Source of the DNA: JBCDBD01 sp039184335
GTDB lineage: Bacteria; Bacteroidota; Bacteroidia; Flavobacteriales; Flavobacteriaceae
Length of the DNA stretch: 56,291 nt
Reading direction: 5' to 3'
NCBI GenBank assembly: GCA_039184335.1
Contig: JBCDBD010000025.1
Span: 1-56,291 of the forward strand
The notes below the pieces were generated by a model that was not told the DNA's origin, ran no database searches, and saw only the letters and a program-made list of their open reading frames with translations. This document shows, piece after piece, positions 1 to 8,986 of this stretch (positions are counted from its first letter, which is position 1; each line of letters opens with the position of its first letter). A program made the translations under genes and the position numbers.

Positions 1-112
1 CTAAATTTTAACAAGTATGCGATTTTGGCCCAGAATATTTAACAAATTCACAATGTCCTGAGATATTCCCAAAAATCATGACGTAAAAACTGGCACCCCT
101 ATTTAAATCATT

Positions 113-120
113 TATTTTTG
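113..120 (+). promoter_or_regulatory. gpmI promoter, -7 box TATTTTTG
   Basis: The octamer matches the Bacteroidota sigma-A -7 consensus TAnnTTTG. It lies 16 nt upstream of the gpmI start, giving a leader of roughly 10-12 nt. No clear TTG was found at the -33 position. The preceding 112 bases carry stops in all frames examined and no recognisable gene. Confidence 0.6.
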
Positions 121-136
121 AAAAGAACCATTAATC

Positions 137-1639
137 ATGAACAAAAAAGTACTTCTAATGATTTTGGATGGCTGGGGAAAATCTCCAAATCCAGAAGTTT
201 CGGCAATAGAAAAAGCCAATACCCCGTTTATAGATGCCCTATATGAAAAATACCCAAATGCTGATTTGTTGACCGATGGCATGAATGTGGGGCTCCCCAA
301 TGGACAAATGGGCAATAGCGAGGTGGGTCATATGAATCTTGGTGCAGGTAGAATTGTATATCAAGACCTGGCCAAAATCAACAAAGCAGTGCAAGAAAAG
401 ACGCTTAAAGATGAAAAAGTCCTAAAGGACGCCTTTGCATATGCCAAGGCTCACAAAAAAAACGTACATTTTCTTGGATTGGTCAGTAATGGCGGGGTGC
501 ATAGCCACATGGACCACTTAAAAGCATTGGTTAAAGCTTCAACTGATAGTGGGATACCCCAAGCCTTTGTTCATGCTTTTACCGACGGTAGGGATGTTGA
601 TCCCAAAAGTGGAAAAGGTTTTTTGGAAGACTTAACACATTTCATTTCAGACAAAAACACCCAATTGGCAACAGTAGTTGGACGTTACTATGCCATGGAT
701 AGGGACAAAAGATGGGAACGCGTAAAACTGGCCTATGACCTCTTAGTGCATGGAAAAGGCACTCATTTTGAAAATATCTCTACTGCCATGCAAAGCAGTT
801 ATGACAACGATGTCACCGATGAATTCATCAAGCCCATCGTATTGCAGCCGGGCGGAACAATCAAAGATGGGGATGTCATCATTTTCTTTAACTTTAGAAC
901 CGATCGAGGTCGTGAGATCACGCAGGCATTGAGCCAGCTTGATTTTCCTGAATTTGGGATGAAAAAATTGAATCTCCATTATGTGACCATGACCAATTAT
1001 GACGATACTTTTAAAGGTATTAACGTGGTATATGACAAAGCAAACATTGAAGATACCCTTGGAGAGGTTCTTGCAAAAGCCGACAAGAAACAAATACGTA
1101 TTGCCGAGACCGAAAAATACCCGCATGTCACCTTTTTTTTTAACGGCGGAAGGGAAGAACCTTTTGATGGGGAAAAACGCATTCTTTGTCCTTCACCAAA
1201 AGTAGCCACATATGATCTTCAACCAGAAATGAGTGCCTTTGAAATAAGGGATGCCATTGTGCCAGAATTAAAAAAGGGGGAGGTTGATTTTGTCTGCCTA
1301 AATTTTGCAAACCCTGACATGGTGGGGCATACCGGAATTATGGAAGCCGCAATAAAAGCTTGTGAAACCGTTGATACCTGCGCCAAAGATGTCATCGCAG
1401 CCGCCCAAGAAAACAATTATAGTGCCATTGTCATTGCCGACCATGGAAATTGCGACACTATGGTCAATGCTGATGGCAGTCCGAATACAGCCCATACCAC
1501 AAATCCAGTTCCCCTGATTCTAGTCGATGAAGACGTAAAGAAAATTAAGGATGGGGTGTTGGGAGACATTGCACCGACCATCTTGTACTTAATGGGCATA
1601 GATAAACCAGAACTCATGACACAAGCATCACTTATTTAA
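137..1639 (+). CDS. gpmI: 2,3-bisphosphoglycerate-independent phosphoglycerate mutase
   Basis: Interconverts 3- and 2-phosphoglycerate in glycolysis and gluconeogenesis in the cytoplasm, using two metal ions (usually Mn2+). The 500-residue length is normal for the family. The N-terminal LDGWG motif holds metal-binding Asp11. Ser61 in the NSEVGHMN motif is the phosphoserine nucleophile. Later metal-binding motifs are visible (DMVGHTG, ADHGN, HTTNPVP). The insertion domain with the phosphoglycerate-binding HSH and DGRDVDP motifs lies near residues 120-155. The gene has its own TAnnTTTG promoter and is followed after 16 nt by a GH97 gene, so the two may be cotranscribed. Nothing is missing. Confidence 0.97.
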   Translation: MNKKVLLMILDGWGKSPNPEVSAIEKANTPFIDALYEKYPNADLLTDGMNVGLPNGQMGNSEVGHMNLGAGRIVYQDLAKINKAVQEKTLKDEKVLKDAFAYAKAHKKNVHFLGLVSNGGVHSHMDHLKALVKASTDSGIPQAFVHAFTDGRDVDPKSGKGFLEDLTHFISDKNTQLATVVGRYYAMDRDKRWERVKLAYDLLVHGKGTHFENISTAMQSSYDNDVTDEFIKPIVLQPGGTIKDGDVIIFFNFRTDRGREITQALSQLDFPEFGMKKLNLHYVTMTNYDDTFKGINVVYDKANIEDTLGEVLAKADKKQIRIAETEKYPHVTFFFNGGREEPFDGEKRILCPSPKVATYDLQPEMSAFEIRDAIVPELKKGEVDFVCLNFANPDMVGHTGIMEAAIKACETVDTCAKDVIAAAQENNYSAIVIADHGNCDTMVNADGSPNTAHTTNPVPLILVDEDVKKIKDGVLGDIAPTILYLMGIDKPELMTQASLI

Positions 1640-1655
1640 TACTTAAACCTCTCAA

Positions 1656-3788
1656 ATGAAAAAGTATTTTCTTTATTTTCTATTGATGGTTCCTATTGCC
1701 ATGATTGCGCAGGAACTTCGCTCACCCAGTTCAAATTTTGTACTGTCCTTCTCCCTGGAAGATGGTAAACCCACCTATGGCCTATCACTAAACGATGAGC
1801 AGATTATCTTAAAAAGTGGTTTAGGGTTTGAGCTGAAAAACATGCCTTCACTACTTGATGGTTTTTCAGTTGAAGGAATCGAGCGTGATTCTTATGATGG
1901 TACCTGGTCACCCGTTTGGGGTGAAACCAGCATAATCAGGGAACATTACAATGAAATGCTGGTCAAACTGGTCCAGAAATCCACCCAACGCTTTCTACAC
2001 ATCAGGTTCCGATTGTTTGATGACGGTCTTGGTTTTCGATATGAATTTCCTGAACAGCCCAATCTGACCCACTTTGTTATTGCAGAAGAGAAAACACAAT
2101 TTGCCATGACTGGCGATCATACCGCTTTTTGGATTCCTGGGGATTACGATACCCAAGAATATGACTATACCACTTCAAAGCTATCAGAAATTTCAGGTTT
2201 GCTAAAGGCCGCAATTACACCCAATGTCTCGCAGACCCCATTTTCAGACAGCGGTGTACAAACGGCCCTTATGATGAAGACGGCCAACGGCACCTATATC
2301 AACATACATGAGGCAGCCTTGGTCGAATATGCCTGTATGCACCTCGAATTGGACGCAAAAAATAGGGTTTTTGAGTCGCATTTGACACCCGATGCCGTCG
2401 GCGACAAAGGATATATGCAAGCACCAAGAACCACCCCATGGCGTACCATAATCGCCAGTAAAAATGCAGGAGATATTTTATTGTCAAACATGACGCTAAA
2501 TTTAAATGAACCTTGTGCCTATGAAGATACCTCATGGATCAAACCTGTAAAATATATTGGGGTCTGGTGGGAAATGATCACCGGCAAGAGTTCTTGGGCA
2601 TATACTGATATACCAGGGGTACAATTGGGTATTACCGATTTTTCAAAAACCAAACCCAACGGGCGACACGCCGCCAATACCGCACATGTCAAAAAACATA
2701 TTGATTTTGCCGCAGCACATGGTTTTGACCAAGTTTTGGTCGAAGGATGGAACGAAGGATGGGAAGATTGGATCGGAAGGTCAAAAGACTACGTCTTTGA
2801 TTTCATAACACCATATCCTGACTTCAATGTGGCTGAACTTCGAGATTATGCAGCTTCCAAAGGTGTGCAATTGATGATGCACCATGAGACTTCCGGTTCT
2901 GTACGAAACTATGAACGCCATATGAAAAAAGCATATCAATTTATGGCAGACAACAACTATAACTCCGTTAAAAGTGGCTATGTGGGAAATATCATTCCCA
3001 GAGGGGAAACCCACTATGGCCAATGGATGGTCAACCACTACCTCTATGCCATTAAAAAAGCGGCAGAATACCAGATTATGGTCAACGCCCATGAAGCAGT
3101 TCGACCAACTGGATTGAGCAGAACCTATCCCAACCTCATCGGCAACGAATCTGCAAGGGGTACTGAATATGAAGCATTTGGTGGAAACAATCCTGATCAT
3201 ACCACTATTTTGCCGTTCACCCGTTTGATTGGTGGCCCCATGGATTATACGCCGGGCGTTTTTGAACCAAATGTCAGTGTATACAATTCACAAAACCAAT
3301 CTAAAGTTAACACCACCATAGCAAGGCAATTGGCATTGTATGTGACCATGTATAGTCCATTGCAAATGGCCGCGGATTTACCTGAAACCTATGAAAAACA
3401 TCTTGATGCCTTTCAGTTTATCAAAGATGTTGGTTTGGACTGGGATTCATCATTGGTGCTTGAGGCAGAACCTGGTGATTTTATCACCTATGCCCGAAAA
3501 GAAAAAGGAACGAACCATTGGTTTGTTGGAAGAACCAATGATGAAGAACCACGGACTTCTAGCATTGACTTTGATTTTTTGGACAAGGATAAGACGTATA
3601 TTGCGACCATTTATGGCGACACCCCAGAGACCCATTACAAAAACAACCCTAAAGCGTACATCATCAAAAAGTATCGTGTGGGTGCAAAGTCAAAACTTAA
3701 GCAATTTTGTGCCCCAGGGGGTGGTTATGCCATCAGCATTTTTGAAACAAAGGATAAGAACGCATTACGAGGGCTTAAAAAACTATAG
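1656..3788 (+). CDS. Glycoside hydrolase family 97 alpha-glucosidase (SusB-like, inverting type)
   Basis: Probable periplasmic enzyme removing glucose from alpha-glucans; a signal peptide covers about residues 1-18, ending at IAQ. It has the normal 710-residue GH97 order: N-terminal beta-sandwich, central (beta/alpha)8 barrel with GVWWEM and VEGWNEGWEDW motifs, and C-terminal beta domain. Glu411 (in HHETSG), Glu480 (HEAVRP) and Glu504 (RGTEYEAF) share one constant offset from Glu439, Glu508 and Glu532 of Bacteroides SusB. It therefore belongs to the inverting subgroup and not the Asp-nucleophile retaining alpha-galactosidases. No SusC/SusD pair is adjacent; it sits behind gpmI, so this looks like general glucan use. 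Exact substrate is inferred. Confidence 0.9.
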   Translation: MKKYFLYFLLMVPIAMIAQELRSPSSNFVLSFSLEDGKPTYGLSLNDEQIILKSGLGFELKNMPSLLDGFSVEGIERDSYDGTWSPVWGETSIIREHYNEMLVKLVQKSTQRFLHIRFRLFDDGLGFRYEFPEQPNLTHFVIAEEKTQFAMTGDHTAFWIPGDYDTQEYDYTTSKLSEISGLLKAAITPNVSQTPFSDSGVQTALMMKTANGTYINIHEAALVEYACMHLELDAKNRVFESHLTPDAVGDKGYMQAPRTTPWRTIIASKNAGDILLSNMTLNLNEPCAYEDTSWIKPVKYIGVWWEMITGKSSWAYTDIPGVQLGITDFSKTKPNGRHAANTAHVKKHIDFAAAHGFDQVLVEGWNEGWEDWIGRSKDYVFDFITPYPDFNVAELRDYAASKGVQLMMHHETSGSVRNYERHMKKAYQFMADNNYNSVKSGYVGNIIPRGETHYGQWMVNHYLYAIKKAAEYQIMVNAHEAVRPTGLSRTYPNLIGNESARGTEYEAFGGNNPDHTTILPFTRLIGGPMDYTPGVFEPNVSVYNSQNQSKVNTTIARQLALYVTMYSPLQMAADLPETYEKHLDAFQFIKDVGLDWDSSLVLEAEPGDFITYARKEKGTNHWFVGRTNDEEPRTSSIDFDFLDKDKTYIATIYGDTPETHYKNNPKAYIIKKYRVGAKSKLKQFCAPGGGYAISIFETKDKNALRGLKKL

Positions 3789-3835
3789 CTGCAATGTAGA
3801 TTTTTAGGACTACACTGAATTTATCGAATTCCGTG

Positions 3836-3843
3836 TATCTTTG
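3836..3843 (+). promoter_or_regulatory. map promoter, -7 box TATCTTTG, close to the start codon
   Basis: A TAnnTTTG box ends only 5 nt before the map ATG. Transcription normally begins about 4-6 nt after this box, so the mRNA is predicted to be leaderless or nearly so. Confidence 0.65.
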
Positions 3844-3848
3844 CACCC

Positions 3849-4667
3849 ATGGTCAAAATCAAGACAGCGGAAGAAATCGAATTGATGCGTGAGAGTGCAT
3901 TGGTCGTATCAAAGACCTTGGGCATGCTGGCCTCAGAGATCAAACCTGGTGCCAATCCTTTGGCATTGGATAAAATGGCCGAGGAATTTATTAGGGAACA
4001 GGGTGCTGAACCTGGCTTTTTAGGTATGTATGATTTTCCCAACACCTTAAATTGGAGCCCCAATGCCCAAGTAGTGCATGGCATACCCAATAACGAGCCC
4101 CTTAAAGAGGGCGATGTCATCTCTGTTGATTGTGGTGCCCTAAAAAATGGATTTTATGGAGACCATGCCTATACATTTCAAGTAGGTGAAATAGCTGAAA
4201 CTACCAAAAAATTGTTAGAAGTGACCAAAGCTTCACTGTATATAGGTATTCGTGAATTTAGGGTTGGCAAACGCGTCGGCGATGTTGGCTATGCCATTCA
4301 AAACTATTGTGAATTGCATGGTTATGGTGTTGTACGTGAACTTGTAGGCCATGGATTGGGAAAAAAACTGCACGAAGCCCCTGAAATGCCCAATTATGGA
4401 AAACGCGGAAGGGGGAAAAAATTTGTTGAGGGAATGGTCGTAGCCATAGAGCCCATGATTAATATGGGCACCCGTCGGATAAAGCAATTAAAAGATGGCT
4501 GGACCATTCTTACGGCTGACAACAAACCCAGTGCGCACTTTGAGCATAATGTGGCCATCGTTGATGGAAAGCCCGAACTATTGTCCACTTTTCAGTACAT
4601 CTACGAAGCACTGGGAATTGTAAGTGACGAGGAAGAAGCGTTCAGGAGCAAAAAACTACAGCTTTGA
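3849..4667 (+). CDS. map: Type I methionine aminopeptidase
   Basis: Removes the initiator methionine from nascent proteins in the cytoplasm. All five dinuclear-metal ligands of the pita-bread fold are present: Asp94 (VDCG), Asp105 (YGDHAYTF), His168 (GHGLG), Glu201 (AIEP) and Glu232 (HFEHN); His79 (VVHGIP) is the substrate-binding histidine. The 272-residue length fits a type Ib enzyme without N-terminal extension. The usual GDTS after the second Asp reads GDHA, a mild variation. The start is fixed by the promoter box 5 nt upstream. A methyltransferase gene follows after 30 nt, probably in the same transcript. Confidence 0.96.
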   Translation: MVKIKTAEEIELMRESALVVSKTLGMLASEIKPGANPLALDKMAEEFIREQGAEPGFLGMYDFPNTLNWSPNAQVVHGIPNNEPLKEGDVISVDCGALKNGFYGDHAYTFQVGEIAETTKKLLEVTKASLYIGIREFRVGKRVGDVGYAIQNYCELHGYGVVRELVGHGLGKKLHEAPEMPNYGKRGRGKKFVEGMVVAIEPMINMGTRRIKQLKDGWTILTADNKPSAHFEHNVAIVDGKPELLSTFQYIYEALGIVSDEEEAFRSKKLQL

Positions 4668-4697
4668 TTTAGGTTTCCTCTATCTGGAAACAGTGCT

Positions 4698-5462
4698 ATG
4701 AAAGGAATCTTCAAATACTTTTTAAATCTAATTCCCAGGCCATTTTTAATCAAGGTAAGCTATTGGGTCAGGCCTATAATGGCATTCTATTTTAAAGGCA
4801 GTTCATTTGAAGATCCCATTGACGGAAAACAATTCCGTACCTTTTTGCCCTATGGCTATGAAAACCCTAGAGAAAATGTACTTTCACCCTCTACACTCTC
4901 CCTTGAACGGCACCGATTGCTTTGGCTCTATTTGAAAAACGAAACCAGTTTTTTTACAAATGGCCACAAAGTATTGCATTTCGCACCTGAACAAGCGTTT
5001 TATAATCGATTCAAAAAGCTTGAAAACCTCGACTATGTGACCACTGACCTAAATTCGCCATTGGCCGATGTCAAAGCCGATATCTGCAACCTTCCTTTTG
5101 GGGATGCAGTTTTTGATGTTATTCTCTGTAACCATGTTTTGGAACATATTCCTGATGATAGCAAAGCCATGCGTGAACTGTATCGGATACTAAAACCGGG
5201 GGGATGGGGGGTTTTTCAGATTCCCCAAGACCTAAGCAGGCAAACTACTTTTGAAGATGACACGATAACCGATAAAAAAGAGCGCGCAAAGATTTTCGGA
5301 CAATACGACCATGTTCGTATTTATGGTTGGGATTATTTTGAGAAGCTCAGAGCCATTGGGTTCACGGTTGAAGCGATAGACTATACCGCGGCACTGCCAA
5401 AAGAGGTGATCGAAAGGTACCGATTGGCCAAAGGTGAAATCATTCCCCTTGTAAAAAAATAA
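4698..5462 (+). CDS. Class I SAM-dependent methyltransferase (Methyltransf_11 type)
   Basis: A 254-residue protein with a Rossmann methyltransferase core. The motif I position reads VLHFAPEQ instead of a glycine-rich loop, followed by DYVTTDL, then DICNLPF and a CNHVLEHIPDD segment, and post-motif III LKPGGWG. This looks like the small-molecule methyltransferases common in Flavobacteriaceae, but the substrate cannot be read from the sequence. It lies 30 nt downstream of map and converges on apbE with a 3-nt gap, so the two transcripts may overlap at their ends. Confidence 0.75.
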   Translation: MKGIFKYFLNLIPRPFLIKVSYWVRPIMAFYFKGSSFEDPIDGKQFRTFLPYGYENPRENVLSPSTLSLERHRLLWLYLKNETSFFTNGHKVLHFAPEQAFYNRFKKLENLDYVTTDLNSPLADVKADICNLPFGDAVFDVILCNHVLEHIPDDSKAMRELYRILKPGGWGVFQIPQDLSRQTTFEDDTITDKKERAKIFGQYDHVRIYGWDYFEKLRAIGFTVEAIDYTAALPKEVIERYRLAKGEIIPLVKK

Positions 5463-5465
5463 CTA

Positions 5466-6464
5466 TCACTGCACCAAGGTTTTGAAGCCACTGGTCATGA
5501 ATTCCTTGGTATCCCCATTCTTATCAAGATAAATTATATAGGCTTCCAGTTGCTTTTGCGTCACCAAAAGTTTGATGGAATCTTTCAAATCCATGGCCAT
5601 AAATGCAGTGGCATAGGCATCGGCAGTAGCACAATTATCGGCCACTACACTTGTTGCCAGTACGTTGCCATTCTTCGTAAATCCAGTTTTGGGATCTATA
5701 GTGTGCACATAACGCTGACCGGATACGGAATCAATTCGAAATTTTCTATAATTGCCAGAAGAGGCAAGTGCTTTATCTTTCATTGTGACAATCAATTTTA
5801 ATTGTCTTCCCACCTCAACCTGTGGATCATCGATCCCAACGGTCCATTTTTTTTCAGAGATGACATTGGATCCCTTAGCCAGCACCTCTCCCCCTACCTC
5901 AACGAGATAATTGGTTATCCCTTTTGAGTTCAAAAGCTCGCCCACACAGTCAATGGCATATCCTTTTGCAATGGCATTGAAATCAAAATAAATGCGCTTT
6001 TCAGTTTTAGAAATGGTACCATCGTGATTGAGCCCCACTTTTTCAAAGCCTACATACCGTAATAAACTATCTATCTTGGTACTGTCGAGATCCATTTGTT
6101 TTCCGGGGCCGAAACCCCATGCATTTACCAATACCCCGACAGTCGGGTCAAAATAGCCCTCCGTTTTTTCAAATACTTCTTTTGAGAGTTTAAAAACGTC
6201 TTCAAACATATGGTCAATGACCATAGTGCTATCGCCCTGATTGATTTTTGAAATATCGGAATTGGGTATATACGTAGACATCGATTGATTCACCGCTTGA
6301 AATACAGAATCAATTTCCGTTTGAAAATCCAAGGTCTGGTCTGATATGTAGGTAATCGAATATGTTGTTCCCAAGGCGTTGCCGCTATTTAGATTCTTTA
6401 CCCATGGGTTGAAAGCGCATCCCACCACAATTGACCACAAAAAGAAAATCAATACTTTTTTCAT
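5466..6464 (-). CDS. apbE: FAD:protein FMN transferase ApbE
   Basis: Transfers FMN from FAD onto a threonine of NqrB and NqrC, a step needed to mature the Na+-pump encoded just upstream. The 332-residue protein starts with a lipoprotein-type signal (SIVVGC), placing it in the periplasm on a membrane. Family motifs are in order: LGTTYSI near the N-terminus, DFNAIAKGYAID, VGGEVLAKG, HTIDPKTGF and a C-terminal ATADAYATA metal-binding segment. It is the last gene of the nqr cluster, one nucleotide after the small Nqr-associated gene. A terminator-like hairpin separates these two genes from nqrF, so ApbE may be made at a lower level than the pump. Confidence 0.95.
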   Translation of the reverse strand: MKKVLIFFLWSIVVGCAFNPWVKNLNSGNALGTTYSITYISDQTLDFQTEIDSVFQAVNQSMSTYIPNSDISKINQGDSTMVIDHMFEDVFKLSKEVFEKTEGYFDPTVGVLVNAWGFGPGKQMDLDSTKIDSLLRYVGFEKVGLNHDGTISKTEKRIYFDFNAIAKGYAIDCVGELLNSKGITNYLVEVGGEVLAKGSNVISEKKWTVGIDDPQVEVGRQLKLIVTMKDKALASSGNYRKFRIDSVSGQRYVHTIDPKTGFTKNGNVLATSVVADNCATADAYATAFMAMDLKDSIKLLVTQKQLEAYIIYLDKNGDTKEFMTSGFKTLVQ

Positions 6465-6465
6465 A

Positions 6466-6834
6466 CTATGTTATTTCCAGTAACCCTTGGTAATTTACCA
6501 AATAACCTTCGTTTAAATACAATGGGAGCTTTTGGTTCGCTGCATTACGCAGCCCCACACCAGCGTAATATGTTTTTGCCTCGAATTTATCTGCATGATG
6601 CTTCATTTTTTGCATCAGCTTCCCGTCATATTCCATTGGATTGTCTGGATAACCTACATTTCTAACTACTATAAAATGAAGTGTTTTTTCTTTTAGGCAA
6701 ACATATTGTGGGTTTTTCTTTGGTTTACTATTGACGGCCATAAACTCAAAACCATCGGCCTGCAATCGCCTGCCCACAATGTTCATTGCCAAGTTGTGCA
6801 ATTCTTGTTCTGTAAGTACCCTTCTTTCTTCCAT
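6466..6834 (-). CDS. Small Nqr-associated protein (often labelled 'NqrF-like' in Flavobacteriia)
   Basis: A 122-residue soluble protein with no signal peptide or membrane segment. From memory, such small genes recur between nqrF and apbE in flavobacteria and are often called a Na+-NQR subunit F homologue, but there are no [2Fe-2S] cysteines or FAD/NADH motifs, so it is not a second NqrF. The start at MEERRVL is preferred: the upstream in-frame ATG lies inside a terminator stem. Helical N-terminus and a mixed alpha/beta C-terminus with QYVCLKE and HFIVVRN strands suggest a small folded accessory factor. Function unknown; a role in Nqr assembly or flavinylation is inferred only from position. 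Confidence 0.7.
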   Translation of the reverse strand: MEERRVLTEQELHNLAMNIVGRRLQADGFEFMAVNSKPKKNPQYVCLKEKTLHFIVVRNVGYPDNPMEYDGKLMQKMKHHADKFEAKTYYAGVGLRNAANQKLPLYLNEGYLVNYQGLLEIT

Positions 6835-6860
6835 AAAAAAAACCGACGCATACACGCCGG
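6835..6860 (-). terminator. Rho-independent terminator-like hairpin between nqrF and the small gene
   Basis: On the minus strand, CCGGCG and CGTCGG (6860-6855 and 6848-6843, one G-U pair) enclose a 6-nt loop and run into eight T residues (6842-6835). The T tract touches the ATG at 6834. It should end or attenuate nqrA-F transcription before the apbE pair. Confidence 0.7.
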
Positions 6861-6918
6861 CTCTATTAGTATTGACCTCATTTGAATGCGTTTTGGTATA
6901 AAATTGATACGATAACGA

Positions 6919-8229
6919 TTATCCCCCAAAATCATCAAATCGGATATTCTCATCTGGGATACCAAAATCTTCACCCATTTTCTGGACCGCTTTGTTCATC
7001 AAAGGGGGGCCACAGAAATAGAGTTCGATATCTTCAGGAGCTTCATGGTGATCGAGATAGTTGTCAATTACACAATTATGGATGAATCCGACAAAACCAT
7101 CCCCCGCTTCATCATCGATGTCTTTTTTGACTTTCCAATTGTCTTCTTCCAAAGGTTCAGAAAGTGCCATATAAAATTTAAAATTGGGGAAATTACGCTC
7201 CAAATCCTTAAAATGTTCAATATAGAACAACTCCCTTTTTGAGCGACCACCATACCAATAAGTAACTTTTCTGTTGGTCTTCAGTGTTCTAAAAAGATGG
7301 TACAGATGGGAACGCATGGGTGCCATACCAGCTCCACCACCAACATAAAGCATTTCAGCCTCTGATTCATTGATAAAGAACTCTCCGAACGGTCCAGAAA
7401 TAGTAACGGGGTCTCCTGGCTTTAATCCAAAAATATAGGAAGAGGCAACACCAGGATTCACATCCATCCATCCATTTTTAGATCGATCCCAGGGTGGGGT
7501 CGCAATACGGACATTGAGCATGATTTCCCTACCTTCTGCAGGGTAAGATGCCATGGAATAAGCCCGTTCTACAGTTTCAGGGTTTTTCATGACCAAGGGC
7601 CATAAATTGAACTTGTCCCATTCGTTCTTGAACTTATCGGGGGTTTCGTGTTCTTCTGGGTGTGCCGTAATGTCTATATCACCATATTTTACTTCGCAAG
7701 GTGGAATCTCAATTTGTATATAACCGCCAGCCTTATAATTCATCTCCTCTGGAATCTCGACTACGAATTCTTTGATAAATGATGCCACATTATAATTTCG
7801 AACTACTTTGGCGGCCCATTTTTTTATACCAAAAACTTCTTCAGGAATGGTAATCTCCATGTCTTGTTTTACCTTCACCTGACAGGCAAGCCTTGCACCA
7901 GAATTGAGTTCTTTTTTGGAGAAATGCGGAGTTTCTGTAGGCAGGGCCTCTCCCCCACCTGAGAGCACATGGCACTCGCATTGGATACAGGTTCCCCCAC
8001 CGCCACAAGCTGAGGGTAAAAATACTTTCTGGTTTCCTAAGGTAGACAACAAAGAACTGCCTGAAGGAACCTCGATTTCTTTTTCACCATTTATGGTAAT
8101 GGTAACCGGACCTGAAGGTGACAGTTTTTCCTTGGTGAACAGTAATAGGGCCACCAACAGTAATAAAAGCGTAAGAAACGCAACTACAGTGATTAAAATA
8201 GTACCTCCCGTACTGGCAGCTAATATCAT
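6919..8229 (-). CDS. nqrF: Na+-translocating NADH:quinone reductase subunit F
   Basis: The NADH-oxidising, electron-entry subunit of the Na+ pump. One N-terminal membrane helix (about residues 8-31) anchors it. A [2Fe-2S] ferredoxin domain follows with Cys75, Cys81, Cys84 and Cys116. Then come an FAD-binding domain (RAYSMASYP near residue 225) and an NADH-binding domain (VGGGAGMAPMRS, WYGGRS, CGPPLMN). It ends in FDDFGG, typical of the family. The 436-residue length is slightly above the roughly 408 of Vibrio. Its ATG overlaps the nqrE stop by 4 nt, so translation is probably coupled. Confidence 0.97.
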   Translation of the reverse strand: MILAASTGGTILITVVAFLTLLLLLVALLLFTKEKLSPSGPVTITINGEKEIEVPSGSSLLSTLGNQKVFLPSACGGGGTCIQCECHVLSGGGEALPTETPHFSKKELNSGARLACQVKVKQDMEITIPEEVFGIKKWAAKVVRNYNVASFIKEFVVEIPEEMNYKAGGYIQIEIPPCEVKYGDIDITAHPEEHETPDKFKNEWDKFNLWPLVMKNPETVERAYSMASYPAEGREIMLNVRIATPPWDRSKNGWMDVNPGVASSYIFGLKPGDPVTISGPFGEFFINESEAEMLYVGGGAGMAPMRSHLYHLFRTLKTNRKVTYWYGGRSKRELFYIEHFKDLERNFPNFKFYMALSEPLEEDNWKVKKDIDDEAGDGFVGFIHNCVIDNYLDHHEAPEDIELYFCGPPLMNKAVQKMGEDFGIPDENIRFDDFGG

Positions 8230-8972
8230 TTTTCTTCGTTTATGACTTCGTTATAAGAGACTTCTTTTTTTTCGTCCTCAATCTCTTCTATAATTTCTTT
8301 TTCATGGGCAGCCTCTGCTGCAGTATTTTCTCCAGGTTCAGGCGGCTCATTATCACCTGTCAACATGCCACCAAAACTTTGGAACCCAATACCCATCAAA
8401 CCCGTGATGATAAAGGTAATTCCCAAACCACGAAGGGGCGCAGGAACATTGGAATAACGGATTTTTTCCCTGATGGCAGCAATGGCCAAAATGGCCAAGA
8501 ACCAGCCAATACCAGAACTGACACCATAGTTAAATGCTAATCCCAAACTTGGTATCTCTCGTGCTTGCATAAATAAGGAACCCCCTAAAATAGCACAGTT
8601 GACCGCAATAAGGGGCAAGAAAATACCTAATGAATTATATAGTGATGGAGAAAACTTCTCAACCACAATTTCAACCAACTGTACCATTGTGGCAATGGTA
8701 GCAATAAACAAGATGAAGGAAAGAAAGCTGAGATTGTAATCTGCATATTCAGGACCCAACCAGACTAGGGCACCGTCACGAAGCAAATATTGGTCCAATA
8801 ACCAATTTAGCGGTACAGTAACCGCCAATACAAAAATTACAGCTGCTCCCAATCCGACAGCCGTGGCTACCTTTTTCGACACGGCCAAATAGGAACACAT
8901 TCCCAAGAACACGGCAAACACCATATTGTCAATAAAAATGGACCTAAAAAATAACTCTAGATGTTCTAACAT
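8226..8972 (-). CDS. nqrE: Na+-translocating NADH:quinone reductase subunit E
   Basis: Integral membrane subunit with six helices, pairing with NqrD to hold an iron centre between them. The ligand cysteines are visible at Cys26 (GMCSYL) and Cys126 (AVNCAIL) in inverted half-helices. Residues 1 to about 200 match the usual NqrE length. An additional hydrophilic, acidic C-terminal tail of about 45 residues rich in Glu and Lys follows, which classical NqrE proteins lack. The gene lies 14 nt after nqrD and overlaps nqrF by 4 nt. Confidence 0.96.
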   Translation of the reverse strand: MLEHLELFFRSIFIDNMVFAVFLGMCSYLAVSKKVATAVGLGAAVIFVLAVTVPLNWLLDQYLLRDGALVWLGPEYADYNLSFLSFILFIATIATMVQLVEIVVEKFSPSLYNSLGIFLPLIAVNCAILGGSLFMQAREIPSLGLAFNYGVSSGIGWFLAILAIAAIREKIRYSNVPAPLRGLGITFIITGLMGIGFQSFGGMLTGDNEPPEPGENTAAEAAHEKEIIEEIEDEKKEVSYNEVINEEK

Positions 8973-8986
8973 AGCTCTTCTAAATT

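Noticed and set aside
2781..3200. 139-codon minus-strand frame
   Set aside because: Fully antisense to the GH97 gene, no recognisable domain.
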